Source: JADJYF01 sp965278995 | Lineage (GTDB): Bacteria; Pseudomonadota; Gammaproteobacteria; Ga0077536 | Length of the DNA: 64,000 nucleotides | Assembly: GCA_965278995.1 (NCBI GenBank) | Contig: OZ257136.1 | Span: 2,604,001 to 2,668,000, forward strand | Reading direction: 5' to 3' | Part shown: positions 1 through 9,077 of the stretch, in pieces | Layout: every line of letters starts with the position of its first letter | Position numbering within the stretch: position 1 is the stretch's first letter | Translations under genes and position numbers: made by a program | Notes under the pieces: model-generated | Told to the model about the DNA's origin: nothing | Seen by the model: the letters and a program-made list of their open reading frames with translations, nothing else | Databases searched by the model: none

Positions 1-80
1 ACTCCTCCAACCCACTACTCGAACAGGGCAAAGATCTGATGATCATAACTGAGCCTAGATTCTAAGAGGATTGTGTCCGT

Positions 81-2126
81 ATGAGCCGCTATCTGGTCGG
101 GGTCGATGTCGGCGGCACGTTCACCGACTTTGTCGCTTATGATCGCGACACGCATGCGCTCAAGGTGTGGAAAAATCTGACCACACCGGATGACCCTACC
201 ACCGGCATCCTGACCGGCCTGAGCCAGATTGAGGTGCCGGCCAGCATCGCCAATCTGCGCCTCGGAACAACCGTCGCGACGAATGCGATCCTCGAACGTA
301 AAGGCGCACGGATTGCCTACGTCGCCACGCGCGGCTTCCGCGATATCCCGTTTCTGCAACGTGGCCATCGCAAACACCATTACGACAGCAGCTGGATACG
401 TTCGCGTCCGCTGGTTCTGCGTCGCGACTGTTTCGAAGTCGACGAACGCCTGCTGGCAAGCGGCGACGTCGCCCAGGTGCTGGACCCGGCCAGCGTGGAT
501 GCAGTCGCCGCGGCGATTGCCGCGGCCGAGGCCATCGATACCGGAAAGATCGAAGCCATCGCGGTGAACCTGCTGTTCTCCTATATCAATCCGGCGCATG
601 AACGCGCCGTGCGCGATCTCTTGCAGCGCGCGCTGCCTGCTGTTCCTATTTCGATTTCGTACGACGTGCTGCCGAAGTGGAAAGAGTACGAACGTGCCTC
701 GACCACGCTCGCCGATGCTTACATCAAACCCGCGATACAACGTTATCTTGGCACCTTGCGCGAGCAACTCGACGCACATGGCGTACGCGCGCCGGTTGCG
801 TTGATCAAATCGAACGGCGGAGAGATGAGCCTGACTGCGGCACGCGAGCAACCCGTGCAGTTGACCTTGTCTGGTCCGACCGGTGGCGTCGTCGCCGCTC
901 GCGCAGTTGCCGAGGAACTTGGACTCACGCGCGCCGTCACGCTCGACATGGGTGGAACATCGACCGATTGTTCAACTGTCGTCAATGGCCAGATCAGCTT
1001 TACGACCAATTTCGAAATCGAGTTCGGTCTGCCGATACAGATCCCGATGATCGATATCCGAACTATCGGGGCGGGCGGCGGTTCGGTCGCCTGGATTGAT
1101 CGTGGCGGCATGCTGCGGGTCGGTCCGGAAAGCGCCGGCGCACGGCCCGGGCCAGCCTGCTATGGATTCGGCGGCGAACGGGCGACAGTCACTGACGCCA
1201 ATCTCGTGCTGGGTCGCATCAACCCGGCCAACTTCCTCGGCGGTGGAATGGCCCTTGCCACGGAACGCGCACGACAAGCGCTCGCCGTGCTGGCTGCGCC
1301 GCTGGCGCTTTCGGTCGAGAATGTGGCGCTCGCCATTCTGCGCATCGTCAATAACAACATGGTCGGCGCGTTGCGCACTGTGCTGATCGAGCGCGGGCTC
1401 GATCCGCGTGAATTCGCACTGTTCGCTTTCGGCGGCGCGGGGCCGTTGCATATCTCGGATCTGATGGAGGAAGCCGGAATTCCGCGCGGGGTGGTGCCGC
1501 TGCATCCAGGTCAATTCTCCGCGCTCGGCTTCGTGCTGACCGACGCTCGCGTCGATCTCGAAAGAACGATCCAGATGACTTCCAAACGCTTTCAGACCGA
1601 GCGTGCAACCGACCACCTGCGCGCGCTCGTCTCGACTGCGACTGCAGATCTCGCACGACAGGGTTATGCCGGCGATATCCGCGTCGAACGAACCATTGAT
1701 TTGCGCTACCTCGGTCAGAACTACGAGCTCGAAGTCCGCTTCGATTTCGACGATTTCACGCCGGCCAACGTGGCCAGTTTATGGGCCGCTTTCCATGCCC
1801 TGCACGAGCAGCGTTTCGGCTTTCAGATTGCGCAGGAAGTCATCGAGGCGATCACGCTGCGCTGCACCGTTCATTGCCGCACGGCCAAACCTGAATTCGT
1901 ACCTTTGCCGACACGGACCGCGGCACCGGCACCGACCGCGCATCGAGCAGTCGTATTCGCCAACGGGATCATTCAAACACCGTTGTATGAGCGGGCCGAA
2001 TTGCACGCCGGCGATCGTATCGTCGGCCCGGCGCTGATTGAGGAAGCTGCCTCGGTGACAGTACTTTCGCCGGCACACGTGCTTGATGTCTCCGGGCAAG
2101 GTCACCTGTTGATTGGTTGCGCATAG
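81..2126 (+). CDS. Hydantoinase/oxoprolinase A-type subunit (HyuA/ApcA-like)
   Basis: The 681-residue protein has the architecture of the ATP-using A subunit of the N-methylhydantoinase / 5-oxoprolinase / acetone-acetophenone carboxylase family. The N-terminal phosphate-binding motif GVDVGGTFTD lies at residues 7-16. A second motif, TLDMGGTSTDCS, lies near residue 290, and GAGGGSVAWID and FGGAGPLH follow. The ATG start has an AAGAGGA ribosome-binding site about ten bases upstream. The B-type subunit starts 23 bases after the stop, so the two form an operon and probably one cytoplasmic complex that activates a carbonyl or amide with ATP. The substrate (hydantoin, oxoproline, ketone or aromatic ketone) cannot be told from sequence. 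Confidence 0.9.
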   Translation: MSRYLVGVDVGGTFTDFVAYDRDTHALKVWKNLTTPDDPTTGILTGLSQIEVPASIANLRLGTTVATNAILERKGARIAYVATRGFRDIPFLQRGHRKHHYDSSWIRSRPLVLRRDCFEVDERLLASGDVAQVLDPASVDAVAAAIAAAEAIDTGKIEAIAVNLLFSYINPAHERAVRDLLQRALPAVPISISYDVLPKWKEYERASTTLADAYIKPAIQRYLGTLREQLDAHGVRAPVALIKSNGGEMSLTAAREQPVQLTLSGPTGGVVAARAVAEELGLTRAVTLDMGGTSTDCSTVVNGQISFTTNFEIEFGLPIQIPMIDIRTIGAGGGSVAWIDRGGMLRVGPESAGARPGPACYGFGGERATVTDANLVLGRINPANFLGGGMALATERARQALAVLAAPLALSVENVALAILRIVNNNMVGALRTVLIERGLDPREFALFAFGGAGPLHISDLMEEAGIPRGVVPLHPGQFSALGFVLTDARVDLERTIQMTSKRFQTERATDHLRALVSTATADLARQGYAGDIRVERTIDLRYLGQNYELEVRFDFDDFTPANVASLWAAFHALHEQRFGFQIAQEVIEAITLRCTVHCRTAKPEFVPLPTRTAAPAPTAHRAVVFANGIIQTPLYERAELHAGDRIVGPALIEEAASVTVLSPAHVLDVSGQGHLLIGCA

Positions 2127-2149
2127 AGCCCGGCATAGAGGAGCTGACG

Positions 2150-3850
2150 ATGGATTTCGTGACCATGAACATTCTCGACAATACGATGTTGTCGATCTGC
2201 CGGGAGATGGGCATCACCCTGATGAAGACCAGCTACTCGACCATCTTCAACGAGGCGCTCGACTTTACCTGCGGCATTGCCTCGCCACGTGGTGAGATGC
2301 TGGCGGCGGCCGAGTTCTGCCCGGCCCAGATTGGTGGTATGCCACTATTGATCCGATCCTGCCTGCAGGAGATACCGCTGTCGGAGATCGAGCCGGGCGA
2401 TATCCTGATTCATAACGACCCGTATCGCGGCGGTCTTCACACACCTGAACACACCCTGTTCTGCCCGGTATTCGTCGATGACGAGCTCGTCGCATTCACG
2501 GTCGCCATTGGCCATATTGCCGAGGTTGGCGGCATGGTACCGGGCGGCTTTCCGGCTGAAGCAACCGAAATCTTCCATGAAGGGATCCGCGTCCCGCCGG
2601 TCAAAATCAAGAAACGCGGCGAAGACGTCGTCGAAGTGTGGAAGCTGTGGCTGGCGAATGTCCGCACACCCCGCCACAACTACGGCGACATGCGCGCGAT
2701 GATCTCCGGCGTCGAGCTGGGCTCACAGCGGCTGGGTGAGACTGTCGGAAAGTATGGACGCGCGCTGTTCGCTAGTACGTGCAACGATCTGATGGACTAT
2801 GCCGAGAAGCGCATGCGCGCCGAGATTGCCGCGATCCCCGACGGCTGCTACAGCTTCGTCGACTACATGGATAACGACGGCGTATCCGACGCCGAGATCC
2901 GCATCGAAGCGCACTGCCATGTCATCAAAGACGCACTGGTCATTGATTACACCGGCTCGAGCCCACAGGTCCGCGGCCCGATCAACGCGACGCTGGGCGT
3001 TGCCTGGTCGGCCGCCTACAACGCCGTGTTGCATCTGACCGACCCCAGTATTCCGAAGAACTCTGGCTGCTTCCGCCCGATCAAGATCATTGCCCCGCGC
3101 GGTACCGTGGTGAATGTCGATTACCCGGCGCCGGAAGTCGGCGGCAATACGGAGACTCATCCACGTATTGCGGGCGTCGTCATCGGCGCGTTGGCGCAGG
3201 CTGCGCCGGATCGCGCGATGGCCGGGGAAGGGGGCACTCATCTCAACTTCGTGTTCGGCGGGCATGATCCTAAACACGACGAATATTTCGCCTGCTATGA
3301 TCTCGAGGCAGTAGGCTGGGGCGCGCGAGGCGGTGCCGACGGCAATGACGCAACCGATTCGATTAACGGCAACTGCCGCGTAATGCCAGTCGAAGTTTTC
3401 GAAACCCGCTATCCGTGGCTGACCGAAGAATACAGTCTGCGCACCGATTCCGGCGGCGCCGGGCGCCAGCGTGGTGGTCTCGGCACCAAGAAAATCTATC
3501 GGTGCCTGGAAACCGAGATTACTGCATCGCAGTTGACTGACAGGCATCAACACCAGGCCTACGGTCTGGACGGCGGGCTCCCTGGCGCGTCCGGCATGAC
3601 CTACTACCAGGCCAATGCCAGCGAGCAATGGCAGACCATGATCGAAGCGTTCGCCAAACGCTCGACCAGCAAATGGTCGAATGTGACATTCAAGCCGGGC
3701 GACCGCGTTCAGATATTGACCCCGGGCGGTGGTGGTTTCGGCAACCCGACAGCGCGCGATCGCAACCTCGTCCGGTCGGATGTGCTGGACGATTTTGTCT
3801 CGTCAGGCGCCGCGAGTCGCGACTACGAGTTCAGTGGAGAATCGCCATGA
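2150..3850 (+). CDS. Hydantoinase B-type subunit (HyuB/ApcB-like)
   Basis: The 566-residue protein is the B subunit partner of the preceding HyuA-like protein. Family hallmarks are YRGGLHTPEHTLF in the first third, DSGGAGRQRGGLG in the last third, and a glycine-rich end, TPGGGGFGNP. I place the start at the ATG at 2150 because GAGGAG lies seven bases upstream. A longer reading from TTG at 2117 would overlap hyuA. The stop overlaps the ATG of a very small downstream gene (ATGA), which implies translational coupling. In this family the A and B subunits together carry out ATP-dependent ring opening or carboxylation; which reaction applies here is not known. Confidence 0.9.
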   Translation: MDFVTMNILDNTMLSICREMGITLMKTSYSTIFNEALDFTCGIASPRGEMLAAAEFCPAQIGGMPLLIRSCLQEIPLSEIEPGDILIHNDPYRGGLHTPEHTLFCPVFVDDELVAFTVAIGHIAEVGGMVPGGFPAEATEIFHEGIRVPPVKIKKRGEDVVEVWKLWLANVRTPRHNYGDMRAMISGVELGSQRLGETVGKYGRALFASTCNDLMDYAEKRMRAEIAAIPDGCYSFVDYMDNDGVSDAEIRIEAHCHVIKDALVIDYTGSSPQVRGPINATLGVAWSAAYNAVLHLTDPSIPKNSGCFRPIKIIAPRGTVVNVDYPAPEVGGNTETHPRIAGVVIGALAQAAPDRAMAGEGGTHLNFVFGGHDPKHDEYFACYDLEAVGWGARGGADGNDATDSINGNCRVMPVEVFETRYPWLTEEYSLRTDSGGAGRQRGGLGTKKIYRCLETEITASQLTDRHQHQAYGLDGGLPGASGMTYYQANASEQWQTMIEAFAKRSTSKWSNVTFKPGDRVQILTPGGGGFGNPTARDRNLVRSDVLDDFVSSGAASRDYEFSGESP

Positions 3851-4047
3851 AATTCAGCGCCAACGGCTATTACATCGAGCGCTACGTGAAATGCGACTGC
3901 TGCGGTGTGCTGATCTACGGCGACGGCATCGCGACGAGTCACGCCACCCGCGGACCGCTGCTGTATTGTTCGCCATGGTGCCTTGAATGGCAGGCACAGA
4001 AATTTGCAGGCATCGAAACACCGCAGGTCGACCTGCCGTTCAACTGA
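3847..4047 (+). CDS. Small cysteine-rich protein, probable third subunit of the Hyu-type complex
   Basis: This 66-residue protein begins at an ATG that overlaps the hyuB stop codon, so it is almost certainly co-translated with it. It has cysteines at 16, 18, 19, 41 and 45, arranged as CDCC and CSPWC, which suggests a zinc-ribbon-like metal site. Acetone carboxylases have a small metal-containing gamma subunit, and acetophenone carboxylases have extra small subunits. By position and size this could be an equivalent accessory subunit or a metal chaperone, although I see no clear sequence identity to the known gamma subunit. It is easily missed because a longer overlapping frame runs from 3628. 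Confidence 0.65.
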   Translation: MKFSANGYYIERYVKCDCCGVLIYGDGIATSHATRGPLLYCSPWCLEWQAQKFAGIETPQVDLPFN

Positions 4048-4071
4048 TCATGGGTCGAAAGTCGCCGCCGC

Positions 4072-5847
4072 TTATTCCGGCAGCGCAAACGCTATTACTG
4101 CATCGCCTTGCGGAAAATTGAACAGGGCATGACCACCGGAAGCAACCGCAACATACTGACGGCCGCCGATACGATAAGTGATGGGCGGCGCATTGACGCC
4201 AGCACCGGTGGCAAAGCGCCACAAGCGTTTGCCGTTGGCAGCATCGAGCGCAATGAAGTCGCCATTCGATTCGCCGGTAAAGACCAGCCCGCCGGCAGTT
4301 GCCAGCACGCCCGAGACCAGCGGTAGATCCGTTGCCAGTTGCCATCGAATGACGCCGCTCATCGGTTCGATCGCCGACAGCGTGCCGGAACGCGGCTGGT
4401 CGTCAGCGAAACTGAGCACGGTAACCGGGTGCCCAGCAGCATCGGGTTCGAGCTGGTAACGCGTCGGATTGTGCGTCGCCGGAACATAGAGCAGCCCGGT
4501 GCCAGGATGAAAAGCGGCCGGCGGCCAGTTTGCGCCGCCCGCTGCGCCCGGCGCGACGACAATACCTGCGGCAGTCGCGCGCCTGAACATCGGCGTGCTT
4601 TGCGGGACGAACGCCTGTGAGCGACCGAGCGCGGTGCCGCTGCGGCGATCAAACAGGTACAACCAACCTGACTTCGACGCTGCTGCCAGCGCCGGCACCG
4701 GCTTGTCGTCAGCGCCTGTAACAGTGAGCAGTACCGGTGGCGAAGCGACGTCGTAACCCCAGACGTCATGCGGTACGAACTGGTGATACCAGCGCAGCGC
4801 GCCGGTGCCGAGTTCGAGCGCGATAACGGACGAGGTGTAGAGGTTGTCACCGGGGCGTTGATAATCGGCATAGCCGGGCGAGGCGTTGCCGGTGCCAAAA
4901 TAGATCAGCCCGAGTTCCGGGTCGATCGACGGAGTCGAATAGATCGAGCCGCCACCCCGCTTCCAGGCCTCATTGTAAGTTGCTGCGTCGGCCCGTTCGC
5001 GCGCGACGTCGCGTTCGAGCGCATCGCCAAACGAAGTCGTCGTCTTGAACTCGCCTTCCCAGCCGTGCGCGGCAGTTGAATACCAGCGCCATTGCAGCTG
5101 CCCGTCGCTGACGCGATAAGCAGACATGAACGCGCGCAGACCGTCACGCACGCCAGGGCGGCCCAGCACCGATGCTGTCTCACTCTCGGCGTCGCCAAGC
5201 ACTGCGCTGTAGCCGGTGCCGCTGACACCGACGTACACCAGATCACCGTGGACGACGGGGGCCATATTGCCTGCGAACCGGGTTGCGCGATCGAAAGCGG
5301 CGGGATGTTCGGGGTCGAACTGTGCAATCGCGGCGAGATCGGCAGGGTCGCCGGTCATGGGATCGACGACAGGGATATCCCACAGAACCTTGCCGCTGTC
5401 GGCAGCCAGCGCGAGCAGCCGCGCATCGGCCGTAATCATGAACAGCCTGCCCTCGCTCCAGGCCAGCCCGCGATTGTGCGAGCCGCAGCAGAGCTTGGTC
5501 TCGCGAAGTTCGTGCTTATAGTGCCACCGCTGCGCGCCGGTTGCCGCGTCGAGCGCTATTACGTGATTGAACGGCGTCGTCAGATACATCACGCCGTCGA
5601 CGACCAGCGGATTGGTCGGAAACGTGCCGACGATACCGGTCTGTGCAATCCATGCCGGTGCCAGGTGCTTGACGTTGGTGGTGTCGATTTCAGTCAGCGC
5701 GCTATAGCGCTGATTGGCGTAACCGTGGCCATAGGTCAGCCAGTTATCGTGGTCGGCCTGCGCTGTCGCCAGGCGCGTTTCGTCCGCCCGCAGCGGCGAG
5801 ACGCCGCAAGCCAGCACCGCAGTGAACAATAGAACCCGCAGTTGCAT
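4072..5847 (-). CDS. Periplasmic PQQ-type beta-propeller dehydrogenase
   Basis: The 591-residue protein starts with a signal peptide of about 21 residues and then the typical NWLTYGHGYANQRYS entry of quinoprotein alcohol dehydrogenases. It carries the vicinal cysteine pair (C120-C121) that stacks on PQQ, tryptophan-docking repeat segments, and the metal-site region FGTGNASPG near 318-325. No CxxCH haem motif is present, so it lacks the fused cytochrome of quinohaemoproteins. The segment normally read D-x-W-D-x-D is here HDVWGYD (360-366), so the usual catalytic Asp is Gly364. It would sit in the periplasm and pass electrons to a cytochrome or quinone. It is convergent with the Hyu operon. Confidence 0.85.
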   Translation of the reverse strand: MQLRVLLFTAVLACGVSPLRADETRLATAQADHDNWLTYGHGYANQRYSALTEIDTTNVKHLAPAWIAQTGIVGTFPTNPLVVDGVMYLTTPFNHVIALDAATGAQRWHYKHELRETKLCCGSHNRGLAWSEGRLFMITADARLLALAADSGKVLWDIPVVDPMTGDPADLAAIAQFDPEHPAAFDRATRFAGNMAPVVHGDLVYVGVSGTGYSAVLGDAESETASVLGRPGVRDGLRAFMSAYRVSDGQLQWRWYSTAAHGWEGEFKTTTSFGDALERDVARERADAATYNEAWKRGGGSIYSTPSIDPELGLIYFGTGNASPGYADYQRPGDNLYTSSVIALELGTGALRWYHQFVPHDVWGYDVASPPVLLTVTGADDKPVPALAAASKSGWLYLFDRRSGTALGRSQAFVPQSTPMFRRATAAGIVVAPGAAGGANWPPAAFHPGTGLLYVPATHNPTRYQLEPDAAGHPVTVLSFADDQPRSGTLSAIEPMSGVIRWQLATDLPLVSGVLATAGGLVFTGESNGDFIALDAANGKRLWRFATGAGVNAPPITYRIGGRQYVAVASGGHALFNFPQGDAVIAFALPE

Positions 5848-5908
5848 CGAGTCAGGTCGTCCTGGTGCGCGACAATCGCAGACTGCGTCTCGTCCGGTCT
5901 TCGCCGCC

Positions 5909-6064
5909 CTATTCGGACGGTTTATCGTCCGCGTCGGTCGTCTCAGTCTCCGTGCCGGACTTGTTCTCGATGTCGGCGGCCTTGCGCAGGCGCTTCTGTT
6001 CCTGCTTTTCTTTCTTCGCGAGATCCTTCTGGCGCTTGGCGAAAGCGTAGTTGGGTTTAGGCAT
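5909..6064 (-). CDS. Conserved small basic/acidic protein (MPKPNYAFAKRQ family)
   Basis: This 51-residue protein begins MPKPNYAFAKRQKDLAKK and ends with an acidic tail. I recognise this lysine-rich helical small protein as a recurrent hypothetical gene in proteobacteria; no function is known to me. The start at 6064 is supported by GGAG eight bases upstream on the coding strand. The longer upstream frame, to 6229, has no family-like sequence. The charge pattern (basic first half, acidic end) suggests a soluble, possibly nucleic-acid- or ribosome-associated helix, but that is only inference. Confidence 0.7.
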   Translation of the reverse strand: MPKPNYAFAKRQKDLAKKEKQEQKRLRKAADIENKSGTETETTDADDKPSE

Positions 6065-6248
6065 TGTCAGGTCTCCATCAAAGGCTACAGTACAGGGAAA
6101 ACGGTTCTGAACCGCCGAAGCGCAGCCTGCGTCGCTCGGGCGGGTTGCGCAGCATAGGCCAGATAGCGGCAAATAGGGGACGAAAACGCTCGCCGCGGGT
6201 GGCATAACCCCAGCTACGAGCTGTCTCACGAGCTCGTCGTGGCCCGAT

Positions 6249-7124
6249 TCATGGGCCGGGCGCCAGCACCTCCCATGTTTTCATTCCTGGCGTCGTGCCA
6301 CCCGCATCGAGCGACATCACAATCACCCGATTCGCTCCGGCCGAAACATGCGCGGCAAGATGGGCCTCGAGCGCTGCGGCGTCGCCCCAGCCGACCAGCT
6401 TGTCGATCAAGGCATCGCTGCCACCGTTGACAAAGTCGGCGTCGGCGAAGCCGAGCTTGCGCCATTCGCGATGGTAGTAATCCAGCAAAAGATAGATGGC
6501 CAGCGTCGATCGCGCAATCCGTCTTGCCGCGACTGGATCCTGCTCGGCCACCATGGCGCAGACAACGTTCAATTCGCTATCAGGGCCGATGCGCGCGCGC
6601 GAACGACGCGTGTGCTCTGGCGTCATCAGATAGGTCACGATACCGTCGCAGCGCGCTGCACCCAGCGCCTGCAACTGCGGCCCGTGAGCTGCGAGTATCC
6701 GTGGCGCTGGCGCTGCAGGCGCCGCACTCTGCACTTCAATCTGGTCGAGCGCGTCGAGATAGGCGGTCATTTTATCGAGCGGCGGCAGCCAGCGATGGCC
6801 TCGCGCCGTATTCAGGCCGACATTCGACACACCGAGGCCGAGCAGAAATCGACCGCCGGAGAATTCGGCCAGGGTCTGTGCTGCTTGCGCCATGGCATGC
6901 GGGTCACGCACATAGATGTTGGCGATACCGGAGGCGATGACAAGCTTCTCGGTCTGCGCCAGCAGATAACTGGCCGTCGCTATAGGTTCACGGCCGAAAA
7001 GTTCCGGTAGCCAGAAACTGTCGTAACCCAGCGCCTCGAATTCGCGCAGGGTGCGCGTCACGGTGGCGCCGGGAAAACGGTCCAGCATGGCGAGAATGCC
7101 GCGACGGGCGGGTGACGGGTTCAT
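6249..7124 (-). CDS. Luciferase-like (LLM class) flavin/F420-dependent oxidoreductase
   Basis: The 291-residue protein has the TIM-barrel pattern of LLM oxidoreductases: FEALGYDSFWLPELFGREP, then a segment IASGIANIYVRDPHAMAQ, then FLLGLGVSNVG. These resemble the TIGR036xx F420-dependent subgroup, although FMN use cannot be excluded. It lies 43 bases downstream of the Baeyer-Villiger monooxygenase on the same strand, so the two may be co-transcribed and act in one oxidative pathway. The substrate is unknown. Confidence 0.8.
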   Translation of the reverse strand: MNPSPARRGILAMLDRFPGATVTRTLREFEALGYDSFWLPELFGREPIATASYLLAQTEKLVIASGIANIYVRDPHAMAQAAQTLAEFSGGRFLLGLGVSNVGLNTARGHRWLPPLDKMTAYLDALDQIEVQSAAPAAPAPRILAAHGPQLQALGAARCDGIVTYLMTPEHTRRSRARIGPDSELNVVCAMVAEQDPVAARRIARSTLAIYLLLDYYHREWRKLGFADADFVNGGSDALIDKLVGWGDAAALEAHLAAHVSAGANRVIVMSLDAGGTTPGMKTWEVLAPGP

Positions 7125-7167
7125 TCAATCTCCTGGATAGTCATGGTGGTCGATTCGCGCGGGTGCA

Positions 7168-8793
7168 TCAGGTGATGACGAATCCATCGTAGCCTCTTGC
7201 CGCGACGTCGGCACACAGCTTGCGGTAAGTGCCGAAACCGCCGATGTAAGGTAGGAACACGCGCGGTTTACCGGGAATATTAGCGCCCATATACCAGGAG
7301 TCGGCTTGCGGAAACAGCGTCGCCTCAGCCAGTTCCTTGACGTGTGTGCCCCAGGCCGCTTCGGCAGCCGGGGTTGCCTCGATTGTCGACCCACCTGTTT
7401 TTCGCAGGTGTTCGATGCAGTCGATTATCCAATCCACATGTTGCTCGATTGATACCGGCATGTTGCCAAGTACCGAGGGACTGCCTGGCCCGGTGATCAT
7501 GAACAAATTGGGAAAGCCGGCAGTGGAGACGCCGAGATAGGTGCGTGGTCCGCCGGCCCATTTCGCTTCGAGTCGCTCGCCGCCGCGCCCGCGGATGCCG
7601 ACGCGAGTCAGCGGACCGGTCAGCGCGTCGAAGCCGGTCGCGAAGACAATCGCATCGAGTTCATAGGTCTTATCCTTGGTGCGTATTCCGCCCGCCACGA
7701 TTTCCTCGATCGGCGAATCGCGCAGGTCGACCAACTCGACGTTCGGCCGATTGAAAGTCTCAAAATAATTCGAGTCCAAGGGGAGGCGTTTGGTCCCGAT
7801 CGGGTAGCCACTCGGCAGCAGCTTGCGGGCGATTTCGGGGTCCTTGACGATACCGCGGATCTTCTCTCGCACGAAGTCTGCCGCCGTCTCGTTGGCCTGG
7901 CGGTCGAACAGCAGATCGCGATAACTGCCGAACATCCACTCGAAGCCACCTTTCTCCCAGTCGGACTCGAACTGCTTGCGACGCTCGGCCGGATCGACCT
8001 TGAGCGCCTCAGAATCCTTCCAGTCATAGGGCTGACCGATAGTCGACCAGCGACAGGTTTCGCGGATAGTCTTGATTTCAAGCTTGAGCTTCGCCAGCTG
8101 CTCCGGAGAGAGCTGCGCATTGCGTGCGGGAACGCTGAAACTCGGCGTGCGCTGGAATACCGTTAGATGGCTGGCCTGTTCGGCGATGAGCGGAATCGAC
8201 TGTATGCCGGATGAGCCCGTTCCGATCACGCCGACTCGCAGCCCCGTGAAATCGACGCCTTCGTGCGGCCAGAGTCCGGTGTGGTAGCAAGCACCTGTGA
8301 ACGAATCGCGGCCGGGAATATTCGGCACTTGTGCGGCCGACAGGCAACCGACCGCCGTGACCAGGTACTTCGCCGTCACCTGCTCGCCCCGTGCGGTTTC
8401 AATCGTCCACAGACCGCTGGTGTCGTCGTACCTCGCGCCGGTCACCCGCGTGTCGAAGCGAAACGAACTGCGCAAATCGAATCTGTCCGCCACGTGTTCC
8501 AGATAACGCAGGATCTCAGCCTGCCCGGGGAAGCGGCAGCTCCAGGTCCAGTCTTGCTCGAGTTCGTCCGAGAACGTATAAGAATAGACCCAGCTTTCGG
8601 AATCCGAACTCGCACCGGGATAACGATTCCAATACCAGGTACCGCCGACACCGCTGCCTTGTTCGAAACCGACGTGAGTCAAGCCCATCTGCTTCAGCCG
8701 ATAGGCTGCATAGAGACCGGCGAAACCGGCACCGATGACGACAGCTTCCACGGCGACGAATTCGGGTGCGATGTGATTGATGTTTGCTGACAT
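7168..8793 (-). CDS. Baeyer-Villiger-type flavin monooxygenase
   Basis: The 541-residue protein has the FAD Rossmann motif GAGFAG at 21-26, the GGTWYWNRYPGA segment of cyclohexanone/phenylacetone monooxygenases at 50-61, the Baeyer-Villiger fingerprint FTGACYHTGLWP at 165-176, and the NADPH motif GTGSSG soon after. Together these make the type I BVMO assignment firm. It inserts one oxygen next to a ketone using NADPH and O2. The start at 8793 has AGGGGAA just upstream on the coding strand; the frame extends further upstream without family-like sequence. The downstream luciferase-like gene may belong to the same transcript. Confidence 0.9.
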   Translation of the reverse strand: MSANINHIAPEFVAVEAVVIGAGFAGLYAAYRLKQMGLTHVGFEQGSGVGGTWYWNRYPGASSDSESWVYSYTFSDELEQDWTWSCRFPGQAEILRYLEHVADRFDLRSSFRFDTRVTGARYDDTSGLWTIETARGEQVTAKYLVTAVGCLSAAQVPNIPGRDSFTGACYHTGLWPHEGVDFTGLRVGVIGTGSSGIQSIPLIAEQASHLTVFQRTPSFSVPARNAQLSPEQLAKLKLEIKTIRETCRWSTIGQPYDWKDSEALKVDPAERRKQFESDWEKGGFEWMFGSYRDLLFDRQANETAADFVREKIRGIVKDPEIARKLLPSGYPIGTKRLPLDSNYFETFNRPNVELVDLRDSPIEEIVAGGIRTKDKTYELDAIVFATGFDALTGPLTRVGIRGRGGERLEAKWAGGPRTYLGVSTAGFPNLFMITGPGSPSVLGNMPVSIEQHVDWIIDCIEHLRKTGGSTIEATPAAEAAWGTHVKELAEATLFPQADSWYMGANIPGKPRVFLPYIGGFGTYRKLCADVAARGYDGFVIT

Positions 8794-9077
8794 GGGCTTC
8801 CCCTGGCCTGCTCTATTGGTGACCACGCGCCGCACTGCGGTACTGCCGCGCGGACGGTCGTCCAATTCTAGTCGATTCGTCGTAGTGGCAGCGCACCCGC
8901 CGTTCAGAGAAACACGCGCAAGCTGCGTCGTATTGCCAGAAGCTGCTACGATTCGGCAGGGTCTGCCAGGCATGATCGCGCAGACTGCTCCAGCAGCAGA
9001 TGCCCAGTACGACAGGCGACGCGCCCGCTAAGCGTGCGCGGACCGTCAGTTGCCGATTAGCGTAGAGTATTGTCCCG

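Noticed and set aside
2723..3628. A 301-residue open frame antisense to hyuB
   Set aside because: The hyuB frame has clear family motifs over the same bases; the antisense frame has none.
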